DNA from: an uncultured Clostridia bacterium
GTDB lineage: Bacteria; Bacillota; Clostridia; Lachnospirales; Lachnospiraceae
Direction of reading: 5' to 3'
DNA length: 36,744 bases
NCBI GenBank assembly: GCA_947385955.1
Contig: CANDNA010000028.1
Coordinates: forward strand, 1 to 36,744
Part shown: positions 30,304 to 36,744 of the stretch, piece after piece
How positions within the stretch are numbered: the stretch's first letter is position 1
Layout of the letters: the number at the start of each line of letters is the position of its first letter
Position numbers and translations under genes: made by a program
Notes under the pieces: generated by a model
What the model was told of the DNA's origin: nothing
What the model saw: the letters and a program-made list of their open reading frames with translations, nothing else
The model's database searches: none

Positions 30304-31893
30304 ATGTCATATACTGCACTTTACAGAAAGTTCCGTCCCAATCGTTTTGAAGATGTGAAAGGACAGGAACACATTGTAACGACTTTAAAAAATCAATTAA
30401 AAGCAGAAAGGATAGGCCATGCCTATCTTTTCTGCGGAAGCCGGGGAACCGGAAAGACTACGATTGCCAAAATATTTGCCAGGGCAGTCAACTGTGAAAA
30501 TCTGCAGGATGGCAGTCCCTGCGGGGAGTGTGCCGCGTGCCGGGCAATCGGTGCCGGCGCCAGCATGGATGTGATTGAGATAGATGCGGCATCCAACAAT
30601 GGTGTGGATAATATCCGGGAGATTGTGGAGGAAGTTTCCTATTCTCCTGCCCAGGGCAGATACAAGGTGTATATTATAGATGAAGTTCATATGCTTTCTA
30701 TAGGCGCTTTCAATGCCCTGCTGAAGACATTGGAAGAGCCGCCTTCTTATGCGATTTTTATTTTGGCAACCACAGAGGTGCATAAGATTCCGATTACCAT
30801 ATTATCCCGATGCCAGAGATATGATTTCAAACGAATTACCATCCAGACAATTATGAACCGGATGCAGGAGCTGATGCAGACAGAGGGCACAGAGGTGGAA
30901 GAACGGGCGCTTCGCTATATTGCCAGAGCGGCAGACGGCTCTATGCGGGATGCATTGAGCCTGCTGGATCAGTGTATTGCCTTTCATTTCGGAGATCACC
31001 TGACCTATGATAAGGTTCTGGATGTGCTGGGAGCGGTGGATACTTCTGTATTCAGCAGAATGCTGCGCCTTATTATAGATAAAAATATTATCGGTACCAT
31101 AGAACTGCTGGAAGAGATCGTAATGCAGGGCAGAGAGCTGTCCCAGTTTGTTTCGGATTTTACCTGGTATCTGCGTAACCTTCTTCTGGCAGGAAGTTCG
31201 GATGCCATTGAAGATGTAATTGATATGTCTGCCGATAATCTGGAAAGACTGAAAGAAGAGGCGCAAAAGACAGAGGTCCCGGTTATTATGCGTTATATCC
31301 GGATTTTTTCGGAAACTTCAGACAGAATGCGATATGCATCGCAGAAACGCATTTTGCTGGAAACCACGATAATCAAATTGTGCAGACCGGAAATGGAAAC
31401 GGAGTTTGATGCGCTGGCGGACCGGATTGGGGCACTGGAAAAACAGCTTGCAGAAGGCACTTTCGTATCCGGGCAGACAGACGATGGGAAAGATGAAAGC
31501 AAAGCCGGACAGGCAGCGGAGAAAGAGGACAGAAGAGAGAAAAAAACGGTTTCCGCATTGCCCAGAGCGATTCCGGAGGATGTACGAAAACTTGTGGAAC
31601 GATGGCAGAGTGTGATCGGAAGTGCTCAGATGCCGATGAAACAATATTTACGGGAGGCAAGACCTTCCCTGGATCAGGAGAACAGACTATTACTGGTGTT
31701 CCAGGACGGACTGGCTTCCGACTATTTCCTGCATCAGCCGGACAACAGGCAAAAGCTCAATGAACTGTTATCGGGCTGTATTGGCAAAGAAGTGGAGACA
31801 GCCATTCAGACAATACAGGATAACAGAGCATTTGAGGACAGCTATGTGGATCTGCAGGCTGTGATCCATATGGAGATCGAGGACGAAGAGTAA
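30304..31893 (+). CDS. dnaX: DNA polymerase III subunit gamma/tau
   Basis: The 529-aa clamp-loader ATPase. Walker A is GSRGTGKT (residues 45-52), the zinc site uses C64, C73, C76 and C79, and Walker B/DEVH is IIDEVHML. ALLKTLEEPP and ILSRCQRYDFKRI are also diagnostic. Residues about 370-420 are a charged linker (DDGKDESKAGQAAEKEDRRE), followed by a C-terminal tau-like domain. A run of seven A residues (31540-31546) lies exactly at the end of that linker. The ATG has GGGAGCAGACAGGA upstream. It is followed by ybaB and recR as in B. subtilis. Confidence 0.97.
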   Translation: MSYTALYRKFRPNRFEDVKGQEHIVTTLKNQLKAERIGHAYLFCGSRGTGKTTIAKIFARAVNCENLQDGSPCGECAACRAIGAGASMDVIEIDAASNNGVDNIREIVEEVSYSPAQGRYKVYIIDEVHMLSIGAFNALLKTLEEPPSYAIFILATTEVHKIPITILSRCQRYDFKRITIQTIMNRMQELMQTEGTEVEERALRYIARAADGSMRDALSLLDQCIAFHFGDHLTYDKVLDVLGAVDTSVFSRMLRLIIDKNIIGTIELLEEIVMQGRELSQFVSDFTWYLRNLLLAGSSDAIEDVIDMSADNLERLKEEAQKTEVPVIMRYIRIFSETSDRMRYASQKRILLETTIIKLCRPEMETEFDALADRIGALEKQLAEGTFVSGQTDDGKDESKAGQAAEKEDRREKKTVSALPRAIPEDVRKLVERWQSVIGSAQMPMKQYLREARPSLDQENRLLLVFQDGLASDYFLHQPDNRQKLNELLSGCIGKEVETAIQTIQDNRAFEDSYVDLQAVIHMEIEDEE

Positions 31894-31913
31894 GGAATTT
31901 GGAGGAAAGAAAA

Positions 31914-32267
31914 ATGGCAAAACGCGGAGGATTTCCGGGCGGCGGCATGCCGGGCAATATGGCGAATCTGATGAAGCAGGCGCAGCGGATGCAGCGTCAG
32001 ATGGAAGAAAATCAGAAGGAACTGGAGACAAAAGAATTTACTGCAAAATCAGGCGGCGGTGCCGTGGAAGTGACTGTTACAGGAAAAAAAGAAATAACAA
32101 AGGTGAAACTGTCTCAGGAAGTGGTGGATCCGGAAGATGTGGAAATGCTGGAGGACCTGGTGATGGCTGCCGCCAATGAGGCGCTTCGAATGGCAGATGA
32201 GGCCAATGCTGAGATGATGGGCAAGATGACAGGCGGGTTGGGCCTGGGCGGAGGTATGCCGTTTTAA
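31914..32267 (+). CDS. YbaB/EbfC-family nucleoid-associated protein
   Basis: A small (117 aa) DNA-binding protein, a dimer in known relatives. The core is MANLMKQAQRMQRQMEENQKELETKEF, a long helix, then VEVTVTGKKEITKVKLSQEVVDPEDVEMLEDLVMAAANEAL. The glycine-rich ends (GGFPGGGMPG and GGLGLGGGMPF) are characteristic. The ATG at 31914 follows GGAGGAAAGAAAA. It is 20 bp downstream of dnaX and overlaps recR by one base (TAATG), consistent with co-expression in replication and repair. Confidence 0.95.
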   Translation: MAKRGGFPGGGMPGNMANLMKQAQRMQRQMEENQKELETKEFTAKSGGGAVEVTVTGKKEITKVKLSQEVVDPEDVEMLEDLVMAAANEALRMADEANAEMMGKMTGGLGLGGGMPF

Positions 32268-32863
32268 TGGATTTGTACAGCGGATATATCAATCGGTTAA
32301 TAGAAGAACTGGCCGGCCTTCCGGGGATCGGAACCAAATCGGCACAGCGGATGGCTTTTTATCTGATCAATCTGCCCAAAGCACGGGTGGAACGTTTTGC
32401 GGCTGCTGTTCTGGAGGCAAAAGAGAATGTGCGCTATTGCAGGCAGTGCTGTACATTGACGGATCAGGAACTGTGCCCGGTCTGTTCCAACAGCAAACGG
32501 GATGAAAAGACTATTATGGTAGTGGAAAATTCCCGTGATCTGGCGGCATATGAAAAAACAGGAAAATATGAAGGCGTTTATCATGTGCTTCATGGAGCGA
32601 TTTCCCCTATGCTGGGAATCGGTCCGGGCGATATCAGGCTGAAAGAGTTGATGGCGCGGCTGCAGAATGAGATCAATGAAGTGATTATTGCCACCAATTC
32701 CAGTCTGGAGGGCGAGACCACTGCCATGTATATCAGCAAGCTGATCAAACCCACCGGAATCCGGGTTACCAGGATTGCCAGCGGCGTTCCGGTTGGCGGA
32801 GATTTGGAATATATTGACGAAGTGACACTGCTCCGTGCGCTGGAAGGGCGTACCGAGTTGTAG
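32267..32863 (+). CDS. recR: Recombination protein RecR
   Basis: A 198-aa repair protein acting with RecO/RecF in loading RecA on gapped DNA. It has the N-terminal helix-hairpin-helix (ELAGLPGIGTKSAQRMAF), a four-Cys zinc site (C58, C61, C70, C73), a Toprim domain (TIMVVENSRDLAAYEKTG, then EVIIATNSSLEGETTAMYI) and the C-terminal VTRIASGVPVGGDLEYIDEVTL block. The ATG overlaps the ybaB stop. Full length for the family. Confidence 0.97.
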   Translation: MDLYSGYINRLIEELAGLPGIGTKSAQRMAFYLINLPKARVERFAAAVLEAKENVRYCRQCCTLTDQELCPVCSNSKRDEKTIMVVENSRDLAAYEKTGKYEGVYHVLHGAISPMLGIGPGDIRLKELMARLQNEINEVIIATNSSLEGETTAMYISKLIKPTGIRVTRIASGVPVGGDLEYIDEVTLLRALEGRTEL

Positions 32864-32876
32864 GAAAGGGAAAAGG

Positions 32877-33911
32877 ATGAAGAAAAGAGTATTCGGAACA
32901 ACAAAAGAAGGAAGAGAAGTCTATCTGTATACATTGGAGAATCAGAATGGTGTGAAAGCAGAAGTGACCGATTATGGCGCTATTCTTGTAAATCTGTTTG
33001 TGCCTGACCAAAACGGAGTTTTTCAGGATGTTACACTGGGCTATGATAATCTGGAAGACTATTATACCAATGGCAGTTTTTTCGGTGCCACCATTGCGCC
33101 CAATGCCAATCGGATTGCCAATGCTTCTTTTACCATTGACGGTACGGTATATCATCTGGATGCCAACGATGGCGTTAACAATCTGCACAGTCATTTTGAT
33201 CTGGGTGCGCATAAGAGAGTATGGGACGCAGAACCGGGGGAACACAGCATTCGGTTTACCGTTGTTTTAAAAGATGGAGAGATGGGGTTTCCCGGCAATA
33301 AGACTTGTTCTATTACCTATACTCTGACGGATGACAATGCACTGCGTCTGGACTATCATGCGTCTACCGATAAAAAGACGGTTCTCAATCTGACGAACCA
33401 TGCATATTTTAACCTGGCAGGGCATGACGGAGGCCTGATTACAGATCATGTACTCTGGCTGCATGCAAGCCATTATACACCTGTGGTGGAAGGTGCGATC
33501 CCTACCGGAGAGATTGCACCCGTGGCAGGAACGCCCCTTGATTTTACAAAGGAAAAGCGGATTGGAGATGAAATTGAAGCGGACTTTGAACAGTTGAAAC
33601 TGGTCAGCGGTTATGATCATAATTTTGTACTGGATGACTGGAAGGGAGAATTGCAGCTTGCGGCAAGGATTTTTGAACCCGCAAGCGGCAGAACAATGGA
33701 AGTATACACCGATCTTCCGGGGATTCAGTTCTATGCAGGAAACTGTATTACCGAAACCGTCGGCAAGGGCGGCGTGGTATATAAGAAGCGGGACGGCTTC
33801 TGTCTGGAAACAGATTATTTCCCCAATACAGTGAATGAAGAAAAGTTCCCTTCCGCTGTTTACGGACCTGAAAAAGATTATACTTCTACAACCATTTATA
33901 AATTTGTTTAG
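32877..33911 (+). CDS. galM: Aldose 1-epimerase (mutarotase)
   Basis: A 344-aa enzyme interconverting alpha and beta anomers of aldoses. Catalytic residues recognisable by family pattern are H104 (GVNNLHSHFD), H175 (NLTNHAYFNLAG) and the Glu in GFCLETDYFPN near the C-terminus. TDYGAILVNLFVPD and FFGATIAPNANRIANASF are also typical. The ATG at 32877 follows AGGAAAGGGAAAAGG. It is 13 bp downstream of recR, so it may be read through from the dnaX-ybaB-recR operon. The bidirectional terminator at 33943 ends the unit. Confidence 0.93.
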   Translation: MKKRVFGTTKEGREVYLYTLENQNGVKAEVTDYGAILVNLFVPDQNGVFQDVTLGYDNLEDYYTNGSFFGATIAPNANRIANASFTIDGTVYHLDANDGVNNLHSHFDLGAHKRVWDAEPGEHSIRFTVVLKDGEMGFPGNKTCSITYTLTDDNALRLDYHASTDKKTVLNLTNHAYFNLAGHDGGLITDHVLWLHASHYTPVVEGAIPTGEIAPVAGTPLDFTKEKRIGDEIEADFEQLKLVSGYDHNFVLDDWKGELQLAARIFEPASGRTMEVYTDLPGIQFYAGNCITETVGKGGVVYKKRDGFCLETDYFPNTVNEEKFPSAVYGPEKDYTSTTIYKFV

Positions 33912-33942
33912 GCTTTCTACAGAAAACAATGATTGTTCATTG

Positions 33943-33973
33943 AAAAAGTGCCATCCTGGTGATGGCACTTTTT
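33943..33973. terminator. Bidirectional intrinsic terminator after galM
   Basis: AAAAAGTGCCATC and GATGGCACTTTTT form a perfect 13-bp stem with a 5-nt loop, with A and T runs built into the stem. The rest of the 33912-34078 gap has only a TATACT box at 34033 with no clear -35. Confidence 0.92.
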
Positions 33974-34078
33974 GTCGTAAAAAACAGGGGAAGAGAGGAC
34001 AAATTACGAGCCATATTTCTGTTTCCCGGGGGTATACTGAAAACGAACAAATGTATTTTTAGGACAAGGAGGGAAATT

Positions 34079-34795
34079 ATGGTAGAGAGGCTTCCGAAAA
34101 GTGTATGCCTGGTGGGGCAGTCAGAACCGGGCAGAAAAATTCTGATTGAGGAATATGTGATTTCCTTTTTGCAGGACATGATGAAAAAGAAAAAAGGCCC
34201 GCATATTATTGTCTTTTTCGGAGACGGATTTGAGCGGGAGGGAATCAGGCATTTTTTGATCAGAGGAGCTGCTTCCCACAGAGCTTCCGGGGAAAATCTG
34301 AAAAAAATGGATGAGTTTTATTTCCAGACTATTGGCAGGCAGTATTTTCCCGGTTTAAAAGGAATTGGCTGGTATTATATGGAAGAAGGAGAAAAAGATA
34401 TTCTGGAGATCCTGAAGCATATGAGGGAGCAGAAATTTCAGGACAGTGTGGGATATTACCTGTTTTTTGAAAGAAATGAAGGGATGGAAGAGTATATGCT
34501 GCATCGTCAGCGGATGGATAAAAACGGAATCGATGTAATTGGTGAACCCGGAAAGGAAACCGTACTGCCGGAGAAAAAACAGGCTGCATCCAATCGTAAA
34601 AAGCCAAATCCCAAACGGCCTGCCCCCATGGTGGCAGTGCAGATACTGAACATGGTCAGCCTCTGCATTTTAATTATCTGTTGTATCATTGCAGTAACCA
34701 CACTGAATCAGTATGATAAAATGAAACAATTGGAGGAAGCAGTGATCTGTCTGGAAATCAGTATGGAAGAACAAAAAAATTTACCGGAAGAATGA
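34079..34795 (+). CDS. Tail-anchored unknown protein, possibly degenerate JAB/MPN-like
   Basis: A 238-aa protein that I cannot name. Residues 1-155 are a soluble alpha/beta domain, residues 156-183 a basic Lys/Pro linker (EKKQAASNRKKPNPKRPAP), residues 184-208 a single transmembrane helix, and the last 30 a short charged helix outside. The order of the soluble part (HIIVFFGDGF, IRHFLIRGAASH, KGIGWYYMEEGEKDILEILKH, SVGYYLFFERN) recalls JAB/MPN metalloprotease folds around the position where active members have GWYHSHP, but the metal-binding His are missing. That is inference by eye. The ATG at 34079 follows AAGGAGGG; longer frames lack a ribosome site. Confidence 0.75.
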   Translation: MVERLPKSVCLVGQSEPGRKILIEEYVISFLQDMMKKKKGPHIIVFFGDGFEREGIRHFLIRGAASHRASGENLKKMDEFYFQTIGRQYFPGLKGIGWYYMEEGEKDILEILKHMREQKFQDSVGYYLFFERNEGMEEYMLHRQRMDKNGIDVIGEPGKETVLPEKKQAASNRKKPNPKRPAPMVAVQILNMVSLCILIICCIIAVTTLNQYDKMKQLEEAVICLEISMEEQKNLPEE

Positions 34796-34869
34796 AATGT
34801 GATATACTGTGAACATCCGGCTGAAAACGCAGTGCATCAGGACTGCGGTATAATACAGAGGAGCACTGT

Positions 34870-36063
34870 ATGACAAATATCAAAGATTACATAAAAAGAA
34901 AAGAGAAGAACGAGGAAGAGAGCTTTGGTAAAAAAATTCTCCGGCACCGTCTGACGATTTTATACCGCAGTATTCTGGTGGTTGCGGTGATTGCGGCGGC
35001 AGCCGTAGTAGTTGTTGTTCAGACAAAGAACAGAGTATTTGGCGAATACCAGGTTACTTCTTCGGTTCCGAGAGAGAGCATTACCAATTCTTCCATGATT
35101 GCACTGGGCGAAAATATTCTTATTTACAGCAGTGATGGCGCCAGTTGCATCGACCGTCGGGGAGAAGTACTCTGGAACCAGACATTTGAAATACAGGATC
35201 CTGTCTTTGCCGTCTGTCAGGATATGGCGGCAATCGGTGATTATAACGGAAGCACCATTTACTTAATGAATACAGAAAAGACCATCGGAGAAATTGATAC
35301 CAAGATGCCTATCCGTAATTTTGCGGTTTCTGCAGGCGGGATTGTGGCGGCGGTACTGGACGATACTGCCGATACCACATGGATTTATCTGTTTGATTCT
35401 TCCGGGAATACACTGGCATACTTTAAAACGACCATGAAAGACAGCGGATATCCGATGAGTGTTACCATTTCTGACAATGGATATCTGGTGGGCGTATCCT
35501 ATCTCTATATGGATAACGGGATGATGCGGTCCAGCGTGGCATTTTACAATTTCGGTCCGGTGGGACAAAATGAAATAGACAATTTTGTAAGCAGCTATGA
35601 TTACATTGATACGGTGGTGCCGTTTGTAAAATTTTTAAACAATGAAAAAGCTGTGGCTGTGGCAGATAACAGGCTTGTGTTTTTTGAAGGGAATCAAAAA
35701 CCGGTCAGTATTGCAGATATTTTGCTGGACAGCCGTATCGAAGGGATTTATTATGGAAACGGTTATGTGGCACTGCTTTACAATGATGTAACCGGCAATG
35801 CTCTTTATAAAGCGGATATTTATAACGACAGTGGTAAGCTGGAAGATACGCTTATGCTTGATTTTCAGTTTTCTGACATTCTGTTTCACAGGGACAAAGT
35901 GATTGTTTATAATGAACAGGAATGTGTGGTACATACAATCGGTGGCATGGACAACTTTAACGGTAATTTTAATAAACAGGCATTGACGCTGATACCGGCT
36001 AATGCATCTTATGAATATGTTGTGGTAACGCCGGACTCTATTGATACGATTGAACTGAAATAA
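34870..36063 (+). CDS. DUF5711-like membrane-anchored beta-propeller protein
   Basis: A 397-aa protein with a basic cytoplasmic N-terminus (KDYIKRKEKNEEE), one transmembrane helix at about residues 34-51 (SILVVAVIAAAAVVVVVQ), and a long extracytoplasmic domain of beta-strand repeats with WD/PQQ-like rhythm (ENILIYSSDGASCIDRRGEVLW, STIYLMNTEKTIGEID, TWIYLFDSSGNTLAYF). It resembles proteins labelled DUF5711 in Lachnospiraceae, from memory. Function unknown. The ATG follows GAGGAG. A TATAAT box at 34849-34854 preceded by an inverted repeat CGCAGT/ACTGCG (34828-34847) may be its promoter region. The CvpA-like gene is next. Confidence 0.82.
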   Translation: MTNIKDYIKRKEKNEEESFGKKILRHRLTILYRSILVVAVIAAAAVVVVVQTKNRVFGEYQVTSSVPRESITNSSMIALGENILIYSSDGASCIDRRGEVLWNQTFEIQDPVFAVCQDMAAIGDYNGSTIYLMNTEKTIGEIDTKMPIRNFAVSAGGIVAAVLDDTADTTWIYLFDSSGNTLAYFKTTMKDSGYPMSVTISDNGYLVGVSYLYMDNGMMRSSVAFYNFGPVGQNEIDNFVSSYDYIDTVVPFVKFLNNEKAVAVADNRLVFFEGNQKPVSIADILLDSRIEGIYYGNGYVALLYNDVTGNALYKADIYNDSGKLEDTLMLDFQFSDILFHRDKVIVYNEQECVVHTIGGMDNFNGNFNKQALTLIPANASYEYVVVTPDSIDTIELK

Positions 36064-36099
36064 AACAGGCACCAGAAAAAGGGAGAGGGTACACAGGAT

Positions 36100-36606
36100 A
36101 TGAATATTGTATTTTTCACAGTTTTGCTGCTTTTGATCGGCGGAGGTGTAAAAGGATATAAGCGGGGAATGGTAGAAGAGCTGAATACTGTGATTGCCCT
36201 CATACTTGCGCTGGCAGCAATTTCCATGTTTGTTGTAGCGGTAAAAGGCTATATGGAGCATGCAACACTGCGGACCATCCTAGGTGTGGTCTGCATGACA
36301 ATCGCGATTCTGGTATATAAGATAACAGATTTCATTTTATCATCATTGAAACTGATTTCCTCTGTCCCGGTGCTGCGGGGGGTTAACAAACTGTTGGGCT
36401 TTGGTGTGGGGGCGCTGGAATCTGTGCTTTTGATATGGGTCGTTTTTATTATTATTGTGGCATTTGAATTTGGGGGGATCAGCAGCTACATATTGACACA
36501 AATCCGGGAAAATACTTTATTGATCTGGCTTTTCCAGAATAACTATCTGGCAGATTTGATATCTGAGTGGCTGCCGATGATCTCAGAGGTACTCTCTGGT
36601 GTCTAA
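36100..36606 (+). CDS. CvpA-family membrane protein
   Basis: A 168-aa membrane protein of the CvpA (colicin V production) family with four hydrophobic segments. The family start is visible as VFFTVLLLLIGGGVKGYKRGMVEELNTVIALILALAA, and the second conserved block as RGVNKLLGFGVGALESVLLIWVVFII. CvpA has been linked to envelope integrity in Gram-negatives; the Firmicute role is unclear. It sits 36 bp after the DUF5711-like gene, apparently co-transcribed. A GGGAGAGGG stretch lies upstream of the ATG. Length matches the family. Confidence 0.85.
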   Translation: MNIVFFTVLLLLIGGGVKGYKRGMVEELNTVIALILALAAISMFVVAVKGYMEHATLRTILGVVCMTIAILVYKITDFILSSLKLISSVPVLRGVNKLLGFGVGALESVLLIWVVFIIIVAFEFGGISSYILTQIRENTLLIWLFQNNYLADLISEWLPMISEVLSGV

Positions 36607-36661
36607 AAAGCAGAAGTATAAGAGTTTGAAAAAGAATTTTTAAAAAGATAAAAAATAACTG

Positions 36662-36689
36662 TTGACAAATATAGGGAATTGGTGATAAT
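36662..36689 (+). promoter_or_regulatory. Strong promoter-like sequence at the window edge
   Basis: TTGACA (36662-36667), 16-bp spacer, GATAAT (36684-36689), in an A/T-rich setting. No ORF starts in the remaining 55 bp. In B. subtilis an rRNA operon follows recR closely, so an rRNA or tRNA operon beyond the edge is conceivable but unseen. Confidence 0.6.
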
Positions 36690-36744
36690 ATAAAATTCCA
36701 CCGCGGGCAAGAGAGCGGATGGGGAAAGAAAGACACGAAAAAAG

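Noticed and set aside
1-36744. CRISPR arrays, insertion sequences, prophage or defence genes
   Set aside because: I saw no regularly spaced direct repeats, transposase motifs, integrases or nuclease/toxin families; the region looks like ordinary chromosome.

Overview
The window reads as chromosome from a low-to-mid-GC Firmicute, most likely a gut-type Lachnospiraceae. The signs are strong AGGAGG ribosome sites, sigma-A promoters (TTGACA/TATAAT, 17-bp spacers), a large Firmicute-type SRP RNA, an AraR-type GntR/LacI hybrid repressor, a two-subunit transketolase, and several small membrane or unknown proteins that I associate with this family. This is inferred from family content; no 16S rRNA is inside the window. 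Nearly all genes are on the + strand.

Region 1 (1-16.1 kb) is a pentose import and catabolism locus. It opens with the tail of a CUT2 sugar importer of YtfR-YtfT-YjfF type (truncated at the left edge), a terminator and a small membrane protein. A long putative arabinose operon follows: a sugar-binding lipoprotein (ChvE-like), its ATPase and permease (MmsA/MmsB, also called GguA/GguB), AraR, L-arabinose isomerase, an AraK-type ribulokinase, L-ribulose-5-P 4-epimerase, both transketolase halves, ribulose-phosphate 3-epimerase and an unlisted 55-codon ORF, ending in a strong terminator. Together these take arabinose from outside the cell to pentose-phosphate intermediates. A palindromic candidate AraR operator and a near-consensus promoter lie in front of the binding-protein gene. 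Internal hairpins probably set relative expression within the operon.

Region 2 (16.1-27.3 kb) is mixed housekeeping and regulation: methionyl-tRNA synthetase, D-lactate dehydrogenase, a GNAT acetyltransferase, a two-HD-domain HD-GYP protein, a DUF624/YesL-like membrane protein, an orphan MsmX/UgpC-type sugar ATPase followed by a CdaR/PucR-type regulator, a large unknown protein whose Shine-Dalgarno lies in a hairpin, two minus-strand genes (a GNAT and an 82-aa protein that may be HPr-like), and an AraC-type regulator.

Region 3 (27.3-36.7 kb) is a conserved Firmicute neighbourhood. It runs tadA, SRP RNA, [membrane protein, tRNA-Ser(CGA) on the minus strand, phosphofructokinase], dnaX, ybaB, recR. 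B. subtilis has the same core order without the bracketed insert. Aldose 1-epimerase, a tail-anchored unknown, a DUF5711-like protein and a CvpA-like protein follow. The window ends in a strong promoter-like sequence whose gene lies outside.

I found no CRISPR array, insertion sequence, phage gene or defence system. The less usual items are regulatory or protein-fold hypotheses: the SD-sequestering hairpin before a TTG start, the A7 slip site in dnaX, the degenerate JAB-like and HPr-like proteins, the 55-aa ORF, and the operator/attenuator layout of the arabinose operon.
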